Assembly: GCA_001557505.1 (NCBI GenBank)
Contig: LSAX01000013.1
Location: forward strand, 620,001-684,000
DNA length: 64,000 bases
Direction of reading: 5' to 3'
Source: Reticulascus tulasneorum
Lineage: Eukaryota > Ascomycota > Sordariomycetes > Glomerellales > Reticulascaceae
A model generated the notes under the pieces. That model did no database searches. It was not told the DNA's origin and was given only the letters and a program-made list of their open reading frames with translations. Of the stretch, positions 22,066-33,685 are shown one piece after another (the stretch's first letter is position 1; every line of letters begins with the position of its first letter). Both the position numbers and the translations under genes were made by a program.

Positions 22066-23182
22066 ACGAGCTGTCGACTGGCATTGTGGTTGTCAAGAGC
22101 TAGCCAACCTCGAAATGCGGGAGTAGCCGAGCTCATTGAGGCCCAAAGCTAACGAGATGTGGATGAGGCGAAACGGCCAAGCCCTAGGCTATGACCCAAC
22201 CGCTGTGACGCAGTCGGCTTGGAGCCTTGTTATTCCATACCGCTAGAGATCCGGGGAGGGGGCGGTGAAAAGTCTGGAGAATGAGGGGAGTTTTGTGGAG
22301 GCTGTTGATAGGCCAGCCCTCCATTTGGAGAGCGCTGCTGCTAACAAATGGCTGCAGCAGCTGTTGGGGGGCAAACAGTGGGTGACATGGAATATGAAAC
22401 TGCTGGGCAGATATGGGAGCCGACAAACGAGATGGAGGTTAGAATAAAGTAAACTTCCGGTCAAGGGTTCACTAAGTTATCTACCTAAGACACTGAAAGT
22501 TAATCTTTTGAGCCCCAAAATGATAAGCCACCACATCTTGGCTACCCAAGACGGCGGAATCTGATCCCACCATAAGTCAGTGGCGCTGATTAGGCACCTA
22601 ATTACCTGGGCAGCCCATATCACTGCATTTAAACAGGGGCCCCTCTCTCAGGCTGGAATTGAACCTGCAGAATAAGTTGCGACAGCCCCTGATCTGTCCA
22701 GGCTACCTACCTAGGTAGGTCGCCTGAGCCAATTGCCCATGGAGACCCGTGGCTAGGTAGGTACGGTGCCGTGCCCTGTGGATGATGGTTGGGGGGGCAT
22801 GGACAGGACCTGACTGCCCAGTGCTAATTAGTGGTGCTCACTACCTAATTATTAGTCAGCTAGTGCAGTGACCTTACCTTACGCCACTCCAGCACCTCAG
22901 GTGCCAGGTGGTACTTTCGACACTGGCGCTGCAGGACCTGCATCTATGGTGGTCCTAGGTACTCAAACTACTAAGGCACCTAATTAACTCAGGTACCTAG
23001 GTGCCTTAAATAGGTACCTGTAAATACCTTCAATGGGTATATGATCCGAATCCCGAACCAGGCTGCAGACAGCTATTTATCAACCTCGCACCACCACTCG
23101 CCAATTTGCCCAGCAACAGCAACTCTAAAACCAGGTAGTTGATTTCGTTGCAACCACTCAAGCTTATCATCACGCCTGGGGA
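22066..23182. other. Intergenic, promoter region of STAND and kinase genes
   Basis: Divergent upstream region of the STAND gene and the APH-like gene. No gene recognised. It contains the palindrome-rich tract annotated separately. Confidence 0.5.
22703..23030. repeat. TACCTAGGTA-type palindromic low-complexity tract
   Basis: Dense CCTAGG/TAGGTA words. There is a 16-bp perfect palindrome ACCTACCTAGGTAGGT at 22705-22720 and a 10-bp inverted repeat AAGGCACCTA (22973-22982) with TAGGTGCCTT (22998-23007). The same word family recurs at 45322-45433. Confidence 0.7.
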
Positions 23183-24064
23183 ATGGATACTGCCCAGCCA
23201 TTCATAGCCGCAGCATCGCTGACCGGTGTAACGCTTAGCGGCGAAGGCTTGGAGTTCACAGTCTTTCGCGCAAACTCACCCAAATACGGAGACGTTGCTC
23301 TTCGTGTCCCCAGATCCAGATTCGCCGAGAACGCCAACGATCCCAATATTGATTCCAAACTACTCCTCGCCCAGGAGCTCCGCATCTACGAGCACTATCG
23401 GACCACTGATGTCCTCGTGCCCCTGCCTTACGAACTCCTGGAAGTTGGTGACGCAGTGGCATCTCTTGCATCCTACATTGAGAGCGATGGCTCGGACGTG
23501 AGTCACGCTGAGCTTGGTCGAGTCTTGGGCCTAGTCCACTCAGTTCAGCCTCCATCTTGCATTCAGCTTGTCGCGCAAGAAGAGGCGGATGCTTTAGAAA
23601 CACTGCCGCGGCGCATCGTGCGGCGTTGGGGTGAGATCACGAAACTGGTTCCTTCAACCCCCACTCTTCCCTCCGAATCAGAGCTTCGTGATATTATGAG
23701 TGGTCTAAAGCGGTACCCGCCGAGGCTTCTCCATCTCGACTTGCGTGGTGCTAACCTTCGAGTACGCAAAGGGAAGGTAATGGCAGTAACAGACTGGTCA
23801 AATTCGTTGATTGGCCCAGCAGCTATCGATCTATATCGAGTCATCGAGTTTGAACGGCCCAGCCAGGCATTCTTGGACGAATACCAGCGTTCTGTATCTA
23901 TTCCTAGTCTATCAAACAAAGAAGAAGTAGTGCTGCGCCTTGATGCCGCTGTTATGCTAGCTTTGGTATTTCTTTCGGAAGCTCCAGATCCGGTTCGGGC
24001 TGCAGAGTCTATGCACCGAGTCACGGAGCTTGTAACGCAGCTGAACATGTTTGGCAAAGCCTAA
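23183..24064 (+). CDS. Aminoglycoside-phosphotransferase-like (APH/choline kinase fold) protein
   Basis: Intronless 293-residue protein with a small-molecule kinase fold. The Brenner-type catalytic motif is LLHLDLRGANLRV (H-x-D-x4-N) at about 184-196, and the metal-binding motif VTDWSNSLIGPAAIDL follows at about 202-217. The N-lobe shows VALRVPRSRF, where APH proteins carry the ATP-contacting lysine; here Arg occupies much of that stretch. Fungi have many such proteins of unknown substrate; they are not expected to be antibiotic-resistance enzymes. The start ATG lies close after a pyrimidine/A-rich leader. Confidence 0.8.
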   Translation: MDTAQPFIAAASLTGVTLSGEGLEFTVFRANSPKYGDVALRVPRSRFAENANDPNIDSKLLLAQELRIYEHYRTTDVLVPLPYELLEVGDAVASLASYIESDGSDVSHAELGRVLGLVHSVQPPSCIQLVAQEEADALETLPRRIVRRWGEITKLVPSTPTLPSESELRDIMSGLKRYPPRLLHLDLRGANLRVRKGKVMAVTDWSNSLIGPAAIDLYRVIEFERPSQAFLDEYQRSVSIPSLSNKEEVVLRLDAAVMLALVFLSEAPDPVRAAESMHRVTELVTQLNMFGKA

Positions 24065-24178
24065 GAGACGAATTTACGATAAGTTGCCAAAGAAGTGGTG
24101 TTTTACTGACAAGTAATGATTCTACCCCAACGCTACCTAGTTCAAACCGGAAAACTTGCACTAATTGAAGACTCAAGC

Positions 24179-25140
24179 TCAGCTGAATTCCTTGAGATCC
24201 TCCTCCGTCCAATCCCACAACCTCCTGGCTAGCGTATCATCGTTTCCCATTCTCACCAAAGCCTTTTTCTTCCCAACCGGCTCGTAGTACAGACCACTCT
24301 CGACGTTCCCCGCTTTTGCTGTCGCAGCCCATAGGAAGTTATGTGTGCCTTCCTCTGGCGATATCATAAGGAGCCCGAAAAGGTTGGTGGCATACACGAA
24401 CATTCGGTGCTTGAAGTCCAGCGACTCGACGAGGTTGGTCTTGGCCACCCCAGGATGAACAATGGCAGTCCTGATTTTTGGATAGCGTCTGGCCATCTCT
24501 TTCCCGTAAAGGACGACCGCGAGTTTGCTCTGGCCGTACCTTCCCCAGGGCCCGAACTGGATATTTTCTTGTTCAGTCCTGAGATCGTCGAAGGCAATGC
24601 CACAACGCGGATGCCCAGCATAACCCGCGGAGGTCAACGTCACGAACCGGACGTCTGAGCCAGGCTGCTCGGCGGTACGCAGCATGAGTGGCAGCAAAAG
24701 CTTCAGGAGAGCTGCGTGGCCGAGGTGATTGGTTCCAAACTGGACTTCATGGCCGTCGGCGGTCAGGGCAGGTGGCACTGCCATGATACCTGCGCATGCG
24801 ATGAATATGTCAAGCCTATCCGAGGCGAAGCTCTGCACGGCTTTGCGAATGGTCTCCCGGCACCCGAGGTCACATTGCAAAAAGGTTATCCGAACGGACG
24901 GCGCAATGGTCTTGACCTCGGCGATGACCTTTTTTGCCGCTGCCTGGTTGCGGCCGGTAAAGTAGATGTGGGACGGGCTATGCTTAGCAAGTGTGACAAC
25001 GCCGAGTCTCCCTATGCCGTTGGTGCCTTGGGGGAAGTCAGCCACTAGCAGTGTCAGGCCGGTTATAGAAATTTACCTCCAGTGATGAGGATCACCTTTC
25101 CGCTGAGGTCGGGGATGTCTTCGTCTGGGTCGAACTTCAT
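24179..25140 (-). CDS. Short-chain dehydrogenase/reductase
   Basis: NAD(P)-dependent oxidoreductase of the retinol-dehydrogenase/WWOX-like SDR type, 303 residues. Exon 1 25140..25077 and exon 2 25026..24179; the 50-nt intron splits the nucleotide-binding loop, and splicing restores TGGTNGIGR at residues 20-28. Other marks: CDL before the DIFIACAGIM strand (N-N-A-G position reads A-C-A-G), Ser in VTLTSAGY, and catalytic Tyr/Lys in RYGQSK, followed by VHPGVAKTNL. Without the first exon a false start at 25045 would lack the glycine motif. Substrate unknown. It is co-oriented with the downstream MFS gene. Confidence 0.88.
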
Positions 25141-25879
25141 CGCGGTTGGCAGTTAAGTCGGAATGCAGGTGTGCGAACTGCCTGTACTGAAATGGGCGTT
25201 GGGAACAATCAATCTGAAATGCTTAAAAGCGTCCCAGTGACCATGACTTCAAGCTCTCCTCGAAGTGCTTGTTGACGGCCATCACTCCTTATATACTTTT
25301 CTTGTGAATGCAGCAATCCTTTCATCCTTCGGGCGAATCATTGTCCCTGATTAGGCCCATTGGAAATCCAGAGGCGTGCAAAATGGGGGTTTGAAATTGG
25401 GATATCCTTGATATGAGACATGGAATCAACCTTTCTCAAGCTCGCCCAGCTTGTGGCGTCGTAATGTGTCCCGGACCACACGGGCGAATTGGGAGCCCGC
25501 GCATTTCAAGTTGACCAATTAAAGCCTGATGCCGATGAGTGGTGGAGAAAAAGCAGTACTAATAAACTATCCCGTAGTCTTACCATAACGTGAGCTCGGG
25601 TTAATGATCAGGTAGCGAATCTGACAGGCTTGCTGTGGTTGAAGCATCGACCATATCGCGGCTTGAGTTTCGCATACCACCAAAGCCACCATTGTCACGC
25701 AGTTTGTAGAACAGTTTGTCAATTATGTAATCTGCAGCACCTATAGCTTTTAGAAGCACATTCCTGCTCATACTATCATGCGCGGCGGCCGCCCTGCGAG
25801 CCAGAGCCAGAACTTGCTAATCAATCCATGGCCACTTATATCCCCCAGGTCTACTCAATGCCCCAAGTAACTAGTCTTC
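25141..25879. other. Intergenic, no gene seen
   Basis: Promoter of the dehydrogenase gene and 3' flank of the MFS gene. Only short frames. Confidence 0.5.
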
Positions 25880-27897
25880 TCAAATCATAGGCCGTTCCTC
25901 TTTGTCGTCTACTTGCACACCAGCTTTGAATTCCAATCTCTCCCATTTCATGGCTGCTCCAGACAGGAGGCAGATCGCACTGGTCGCAACAACCAGGTAA
26001 AAGATGCCGGCAATCACACTGGTCACTGCTTCCACCAAACGACCGATGACCTCAGGTCCCCCTGTTTCAAAGACTGGCGACGCCACACCGGCAAGTGCTG
26101 ATCGGATGTCCGCATCGCTGTAACCAAATGGTGCAAGCGCATCGTGGACTTTGGAGAAACCCAGGTTATGGTACAGGCAACCGCTGATTGCCAGCCCGAG
26201 ACAAACGAACCCGAGCTGGATCATTGGAACAATTGCAGCCATATCAATCCGATCCCGCCGTGATTTGAGGGCGGCATTTGCAACAGTAAAGGAGCTGTTC
26301 CACACGAGACCCGTTCCAATTGCCAGCACCACCTCGAACCCGAATATGTGACTATCAGGTGTTGTCGCATCAACCTGAGTCATAGCCGCGCCGCCAGCCA
26401 ACATGAATACACCGGCTAAGAAATAGTAAGGCGCATATAATCCCACTATAGGCATGAACAAGCCAGCGAGGACGACTGAGAAGATGAAGATGCAAAGGAA
26501 CGGCAGGATCCGTACAGCAGCCTGTACTGGCGAATAGCCTCGTGTGAAAGCGAAATATAGGGGTAGGTAGTACAGCGTCACTGCGTACGAGACTGCAGTG
26601 GCAGCTACTCCGACTATAAGCAGCGCTGGCGTGCGCTTCTTCAACACCCTGCCCGAGAAGATGGCGTGCTCTGGCGTGGTGAAGATTGCAAAATATTGCT
26701 GAACAACGTAGCAAGTGAGAACGACCACGAAGAATACCCACGTCACTATGCTACCAGCCGAACCCCAACGCCACTCGGATCCGGACAACACCAGTGCCAT
26801 GACAAGAAGAGTGCAGCTAGCCAAGTGTAACATTGCGCCAACCCAGTCGATCTCAGCAATCTTGGTTCGTAGTGGAACTCCGGGTCGGAGAGAATGTCTT
26901 GGAAAGACAAACCATGCGAGAATACCCACTGGCAGAGCGATTGGTAGATTGATATAGAATGCCTATTGAGCCAATTAGCTTCGTCGGCGTCTTCTTCTTC
27001 TTCTTCTCGCACGGCAGCTGGAAATATAAGGAAGGGAGAGGCGCCGGTTATACGTACCCAACGCCATGTTGCATGCAGATTCTCGGCGAACGCTCCTGAT
27101 ATCTCTGGCCCAGAAATCAGTCCGACGGCCCAGAACATGCCGACCAGACTACTCAGCCGGGCCGCTTCTCTAGCATCAGCAAAAATGGAGATGCAGACGA
27201 GACACCTACAACTAGGTGTTAGCATATAACATTATGCGCAGCAGCGAGCGTGTCCAGGTGCGCTTACAACTGGTAGACTCCAGCGTTGCCGATTCCGGTC
27301 AGAATTCTACCGACATAGACCGCATGGATGTTCCGGGCGGACCCAGACACCGTAGGGCCAACGGTAAAGAGGAGGATGTAGAAGACCATCAAGTTTCTGA
27401 AATCAAAGTACTCGATCGAACGCCGAATAAGGGGCCCAAAACCAATACTACCGAGGGAAAGGCCTACAGACACCCACGGGAGGAGGTCTATGTTGCCGAA
27501 AGCCTCGTACACAGGGGCCTGGACGTTGGCGACATTGCTTACATCGTAGCCTAATACATTGTTAATACATGCTATGTGTACTGTATAGAATGTTCGAAGA
27601 GAACATGGCAAGGCGTCTGGGACTGGAGCACACCATACCGGCGATGAAGACACAAAGCATTATTAGCACCACTGTTCCATTCCATTTCCAAGCGGCCATG
27701 CCCTCTCTCGGAGACGTCCCGGCCAGCGATCCGGCGAAGCCGTCGACGGTTCCTGTTCCATCGCTTTGCGCCCCCTTCTCGGCATCGACGCTGCTACTCG
27801 GAGGTCGGGTATTTGTATCGTTCACCATTATGGGCTCGTCCCCCATAGAGAAACCGTTGGCATGCTTTGAAGCGGGCAAAGGGACTGGAGAAGCCAT
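25880..27897 (-). CDS. MFS transporter, 14-TM (DHA2-like) family
   Basis: Membrane transporter of about 590 residues. Exons: 27897..27639, 27550..27268, 27205..27058, 26962..25880. Splicing gives FIAGYDVSNVANVQAPVYEA at TM1, GRILTGIGNAGVYQL (motif-C-like region of TM4-5) and HATWRWAFYINLPIALPVG at TM6, which is the drug:H+ antiporter 2 and siderophore-like layout. The N-terminal tail (about 70 residues) is Ser/Thr/Pro-rich and cytosolic; about 14 hydrophobic segments follow. It could export a toxin or metabolite or import an iron-siderophore; the sequence does not decide. Downstream of the co-oriented dehydrogenase and upstream of a gene-poor stretch. Confidence 0.85.
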
Positions 27898-29258
27898 TCT
27901 GATAGCAATGACTTGCCTCGATACAGGGTCTCTTGGAAACGCACAGCATCAAGGCCATACGGGGGAAGGCGAGGGAAGGCCAAACATCCTGTCTTATAGA
28001 ACGGCAGTCCTTACGTCGCAGCTCGTCTGCGCCGTATTGCACGGATCAGGAGCTTATTTGGAGACCCCAACATATGCGCCCGTTCAAGCAGGTTGGCTGC
28101 CAGGTCGGGTGACTGGTCAGATTACACGGTCGCACGCTTGATAGTTTGATAGGGCCACCGATGCACGAGATGTGGCGCTGTTTGACCCAGGAATCCTAAC
28201 GCAGATCCCTGCTACAACGCTGCCACCGTGCCCCGTTGGCTGAGTGCCAACATGGGTAGGGCATCCCAAAAAGGTAAGGCACCGGGAAGATGCCTTACAG
28301 ATCTTGGGCGAGGAACCCGCTGGCGGGTTTTTTTTTAGCCTTCGCTGCGAAATAGTGGACTGTAACTGACAAAGACGAGCTAGCAATTTGGACTGCTGAA
28401 ACCAACACACAACAATGATGCATGGGAAAGGGTGCCATGGCTAATCATACGCTGCGTTCTGGACCCCTACGGAGTAGAGGGCTAACTCGACCACGGGCTA
28501 ACTAGCTTTTTGTGGGTAAGAACCTTCTTTACCGCCTCGCATTCCGCCCAAAGTACCATATTCATAAGCATCCTCTCGGGATATGATGTCGAAATAGGGA
28601 ACTTTTCTCCGATGACCCTTTAAGGAGATTGGTGACCGGCACACCAATAACACCTTGGGCGGAACGCACCTTGGATCCGCAGGAGATCAATCTTCCAATC
28701 CTCGTTACGCGTACAGGCAAACAAAGCAGGGCTAGCCTTCTTGTGCCGCACTGCGACAGCCTAGAGGTTTGTAATGCATACATATCTAGTAGAGCGTTGC
28801 GGGGATATGCTTCATACCATGCGACTTGAGAGACGCATGACTCTAGGCCGAGGCATATTAATTCAAACATTTCTTTGCAGGGTGCAGGATTTTGCACGAG
28901 ACTGCGCGAATCCCTTGTACTACGTAGGTCAGAACGGATAAGCGCTGAATGTGGAATGTGGTGGGCACGCAATTGGATGAAAGGATTTGATGTCCCTTCG
29001 GCAACTTTCGCCGCTCCTTTCGGCGCATTTTATTCTGATCCACGGATCGAGCACAGGGCAGTCCCCCGATCCCACTGACGTCGGCCTCGGGGCGTACACT
29101 GTTCTTTGCCAGTCTCAATGGTTTGAGTAATGTTTCTCGTACCAGTCTCCATAATCTCTCTCAGCTTACTGTGGGCCTCGTCCGTGGACTTCCGTCGTCC
29201 CATCACTGCCGCCTTCGCTTTCGCTTCTACGTATTCTACAAATCTGATAGAGCCTCCT
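27898..29258. other. Long intergenic stretch
   Basis: 1.36 kb between the MFS start and the CHL1 stop. Short frames on both strands have no recognisable family. The hairpin-rich segment at 28235-28336 is annotated separately. Confidence 0.5.
28235..28336 (+). ncRNA. Candidate structured small RNA with T9 terminator
   Basis: Three hairpins in tandem end in nine T. Stem 1 GTTGGC/GCCAAC with loop TGAGT (28235-28251), stem 2 GTAAGGCA/TGCCTTAC with a 9-nt loop (28274-28298), stem 3 AACCCGC/GCGGGTT with loop TG (28314-28329), then T at 28328-28336, which is a strong RNA polymerase III stop. TGGCTGAGTG at 28237-28246 fits the Pol III A-box pattern. I see no B box and no match to tRNA, 5S, U6 or 7SL from memory. 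This is a candidate only. Confidence 0.25.
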
Positions 29259-32115
29259 TCAGGCTGTTTTACTTCTTTTCGCACGGAAGAATCCACTCAG
29301 TGATCCCATCAGCTGCGGCATCCCTTTCTCGTGACTATCGGCAGCCAGGCCGCCACGAATCCATCCAGGAAGCTTCGCACGAATCCTCTCCGTGCCGTAT
29401 CGGCGATCAACCAGCACAATGGCTGCGTAGTCGTTGCGGTGGCGAATAGCTCGTCCAATGCTCTGATTCACGGCTCTCATACAGGCATTTTCGTAGAAGT
29501 CTCTCGCAGTCTGTTTGGCGACTCCTAGGGCTGCATCTCGCGACATCGGAGCCGAAGCCGACGGATCTGTCAGCCTCGATACTGTCGTAGCCTCGATATA
29601 TTCCGTCTTTGCCTTCCATTCCGGCGAGTTGATATTAGGGTATGGGAGTCCTACGATGATGACGCAACGACCGAGACGGTCAGAGAAGTTGATGCCTTCG
29701 CTCATCTTACCTCCCACTACGCTCAATAATAGTGCTCCTCGGCTTGTCTTTGTGGTGCTTGAGTCTTCAGCAGTGGTGGGCATACCCTGTGAATCGCCCA
29801 AGATCGCTTGACTAAACGCCTCCAAAACTTCGTCGCTGGAGCCGCCACGAGTCTCGCTGAACACGGATTTCCTCTCTTCCAGCCGTTGCCAAATAGACTT
29901 GGCGTCGGACGTGTTGCTACTCTTCCACACCGTAGCTACCTCGTCCAAATATCCGTAGCTGGGGAAGAACACCACGAGACCATCGGGTACCACCCCACAC
30001 ATGTTCAGTATTGCCATACCTAGCTGACTTATCATCGCTCGATCACCCCTGCGTTGGAAGCTGAACTCGAAAGTAGAGCTGAGGTCTGCCGAGATGCTTG
30101 GTCGAGTACTGGCTAAGGTCCACACGCACAGATTCGAAGGTGGAATTACGTGCCCGCAGCTCAAAGTCGTGATTTTGGTTTCGGGTAGGTACGGGAAGAG
30201 ATGAGCTGTGTAGTCGTCGAACGGAGACATCGTCCCTCCGGCAAGGATTACTGCCCTTGCACTCGAGGCGATAGACGAAAACGCATGGGTGGGTGACAGA
30301 AGCAAGTAGGACAGCTGAATATCCGAAGCAGGGCCAGCGGCGACCGCAAGCTTCTGGTAAAATATTCTCCCTTCCGAACTCAAGTTCGTTAAAGAGACCA
30401 GAAATGAGAGAAGAGTGTGCAAGACTGGCGTCGAGGACTTGGGCGCCTGTCGGCCTCCAGTATCACCATCAACATGAGACACGTAGCTCTCGATCTTGTA
30501 TGCCAGTTTTGATTCATGGATATATTGGATCAGCCTGTACAAATTGATTTGATCGACACCTTTGGGGCGAAGAAGCTCCTTGGGGTCAACAATGCCTTGC
30601 TCGCTCTGTGAAAATGTTAGTGGTGGTCACCAGCGCCGATAGGGAGGCTTCACCTTCAATTTTAATGCACCATCCAACCACTCACTCAGTCCGTCGACTA
30701 CTCTGCCAACCTGTCCAACCATGACTCGGTTTTCACCTTTCAGCTTCTTGCCAAATCTCTTCACGTACACACCCAGCATCTGTCTTGCTCTTCTCAACTC
30801 ATTCAGGCGTACCTCTGAAGCATATACATTAGCAACTGCATCCATGATGTTATGAGCCTCATCAATGATAACTATGTTGCCCTCCAGCTTGATGCCAAGA
30901 GCATCCCTGGCGTTCTTCTGAAGCAGCAACGGATACGGGAGTGTGATGATTTCACTGCCGGCAATTGCTGTTCGGGACGCGTAGTATGGACAGACTGAAA
31001 GAGATTTCCCCAGATGGTAGAGGTCCTCTATATCAGGCAATGTAGCAAGTGCGGTGTCTCTGAACTGACGTGTCTGATTCGCATTTTCTTCTTTCGGAAT
31101 AAAAGGACATTTCTCCTTCGTTTTGGGTTGCTGAAGTTCGGCGCATCGATCATTGATTGCCGAAAGAGAGCCGAGACGAGCCACAAGAGGATTGATACAA
31201 AGTTTCTGTCGCGAAGACAGGGGCAAGTGCTTAATCCCCTCCTTGGCTTGCTCTGGGCCCTTTCCTGTGGATTGCAGAGACTCCGGCAGGGACGAGGGGA
31301 ATGATGGGCGACGGAGCTCGGAAACGAATTGTGAAAGTTGTGAATGAGTTCTTGAAGTGTAGAATATCTATCAACGTTACCAATATGCCCAATAGAACCC
31401 GGGATATGGCGCACCTTGACCGCCTCCTCCACAGTCTCATCATCATCATCGCCATCTTTGCTGGTGGTACCAATACCGAACCTGGTCAATACATCCCTTG
31501 TCTCTTTGCTGAGGCTAGATAGGACATCTCCGCCAGACGTGGATCCCTGACCATCAGGTTCATCCAAAAGCCACTCAGAATCCTCATCTTGAATTGTCTT
31601 GTTTGACCTTGCGGGGCCATTATCGATCCGGCGGCGCTTGCTGCTGTGGGCATCCAATGCATTCTCCTTCAAGCGAATCTTCTCAAGTTTCTGTTCTCTC
31701 TCTTCCCATCTCCTGGACAGCTCATCTCTCTTTCGCTTCAGCATCTGGTCTACAATCCAGTCGGGCTCACCCTTGAACTGTTCATCGGCGGTTGCCAGGG
31801 AGATCTCGTTGGCTTTGGACTTGTGATTCCTCAGCCAAGTCAAGGACGCACAAATTAGGGATAAAGATTTGCCCTACACGGTTAGTGTCTCAAACGAAGC
31901 ACTCTCAACCTATTGGTGCGCATCAGATAGCATGAGAAGTTGACTTCACTTACAGTGCCAGTTGGGCTTTCAAGAATTCCGACCTGACCTTCGCCGTGAG
32001 ACAAGACATTGTAGGCTGCTTTCATGAACTGTGTCTGAACATCATATGGTGTGTAGGGGTGGTTAAAGTCAATGGACTCCATCCGTTCCCTATCGCCATC
32101 CTCATTGGAAGACAT
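29259..32115 (-). CDS. CHL1: CHL1/DDX11-type ATP-dependent DNA helicase
   Basis: Iron-sulfur superfamily 2 helicase (XPD/FANCJ group) that supports sister-chromatid cohesion and genome stability in the nucleus; about 893 residues. Exons: 32115..31954, 31873..31415, 31367..30654, 30605..29259; the first junction rebuilds Walker A as ESPTGTGKSLSL at about residues 49-60. Motif Ia region IFYTSRTHSQLSQFVSELRR; Fe-S cluster cysteines include KLCINP, KCPFIP and SVCPYYASR; DEAH box VIIDEAHNIMDA; C-terminal helicase motifs GGKMSEGINFSDRLGR and QSIGRAIRHRNDYA. Start chosen at MSSNEDGD (32115) rather than an in-frame ATG eleven codons upstream. Diverges from ribosomal protein L28 over 420 nt. Confidence 0.95.
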
Positions 32116-32535
32116 CTTAAGAGACACATCGATGACTGATTTACACAATCAATCGTTTGAGTGGTGTTGGGAACATAAGGGAGGCTGCAAATGGCGTGTC
32201 AATCGCGCGGCGCGGATGTGCCAAGCTATCTCACTGCAACCTCGCGAGGTTTAATGCGATGATGATATGAGGATGCTAGGTGTGAGGGCTGTCGCGACAC
32301 TTGACGGAATAAACCATGGGTGAGAAATCACGAAGTCATGTGATCGGAGGAAGGTTTGGGGCACGGTCCATTTTCATCACCAGGTGTTAGGGCTGCCTGC
32401 CCTCCGCCCGCTTAACAATTATTCGGGACTTGCCGACTAAGAACAGCCTCACAGAAAATTACCGCTGGGACTCCGAAAAAAACATCGAGATTCTCTTCAT
32501 ACATCCGCAAAAGCGACAATCCAACCACCGTCGCC
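32116..32535. promoter_or_regulatory. Divergent promoter of CHL1 and ribosomal protein L28
   Basis: 420 nt shared upstream region. No clear regulatory consensus could be assigned beyond GC-rich words near 32195-32215. Confidence 0.45.
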
Positions 32536-33685
32536 ATGGTACGCTCATTTCTGTTCCCCTGAAAGCTATACCGAGATATAACATCTGCTGATATCTTCGA
32601 TTTTTAGCCTACTCGATTCACGAAGACTCGCAAGCAGTACGTTGACAATGACCCCCGCCCTGGCAGTTTGATTACGATTGCGATGGACTGTGGTGGATTG
32701 AGATAGCAGGAGGGAAGGCATAACATTTGAACACAAGCTGATACTTGGAAATTACAGCCGTGGCCATGTCTCGGCCGGTAACGGTCGTGTCGGCAAGCAC
32801 CGAAAGCATCCCGGTGGTCGTGGTCTCGCCGGTGGTCAACACCAGTAAGTGTTGTCTTGTTGGAGATGGACGACAAGATCAAGTTCTGACGAGATATAGC
32901 CACCGAACAAACATGGATAAGTACCATCCAGGTTACTTCGGAAAAGTCGGTATGAGATACTTCCACAAGCAACAGAAGTGAGTCTTACCCCGCGTGTAAA
33001 CGGCTTGCCCGCTTTTCGATATGCTCTTCGACCACCCGACCGTCACCATCTGCTGAACGACGAGCTTCCGGCGACTATACCGGGGTACTGCGTTACCCGT
33101 AAATAACTTGCGCATTGGAACAAGATTTACGGGAGCTGGATGATGGAGTGGTTGAGGCGTGGAAGAGATCTGTGGATCCAGAGAACTGAGAGGCGCCAAC
33201 GGAAACGCTCGCGACAATTTTCCCTCAAGAGCATATTCGAACCAGGCGGGCTCGCCAAATAACACTTGTTGTTTTATCTGCACATTACTGACCATCCCGT
33301 TCAGCCACTTCTGGAAGCCTGTCATCAACATCGACAAGGTACGTTGCATTGCCCTTCTAGTTTGGAATATCCAGGGCTCAACGGCTGGCATGTGGCGGAA
33401 AGTCATGCAGCTGAAGAGCCTGAGTTGGGTTCCACGGGCAAAGCCTCATGCTAACTCGTCTGCTAGCTCTGGTCGCTCGTCCCCATCGAATTGCGAGACT
33501 CTTACATCTCCGGCAAAAAGAAGGACACTGTCCCGGTAATTGACCTCCTACCACTTGGTTACTCCAAGGTTCTCGGCAAGGGCAGAATCCCCGAAGTTCC
33601 TCTCGTCGTACGAGCAAGATGGGTTAGCAAGCTGGCTGAGAAGAAGATCGTCGAGGCTGGTGGCGTCGTAGAGCTTGTGGCATAA
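32536..33685 (+). CDS. RPL28: 60S ribosomal protein L28 (uL15, L27a)
   Basis: Component of the large cytosolic ribosomal subunit, 149 residues. Exons: 32536..32538, 32608..32636, 32758..32844, 32900..32977, 33306..33339, 33467..33685. The first coding exon is only the ATG. The spliced protein begins [18 protein letters not shown], continues with [36 protein letters not shown] and [17 protein letters not shown], and ends GGVVELVA, matching the family over its whole length. The fourth intron (32978..33305, 328 nt) is long for this genome; introns of ribosomal protein genes often host snoRNAs, but I found no convincing C/D pair. Confidence 0.95.

Noticed and set aside
23183..24064. Antibiotic resistance aminoglycoside phosphotransferase
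   Set aside because: Only the generic kinase motifs are shared; fungi carry many APH-fold proteins with unknown non-resistance roles.
28314..28336. Bacterial-style intrinsic terminator, hinting at bacterial DNA transfer
   Set aside because: All neighbouring genes have fungal introns and codon use; the T run is better read as a possible Pol III stop.
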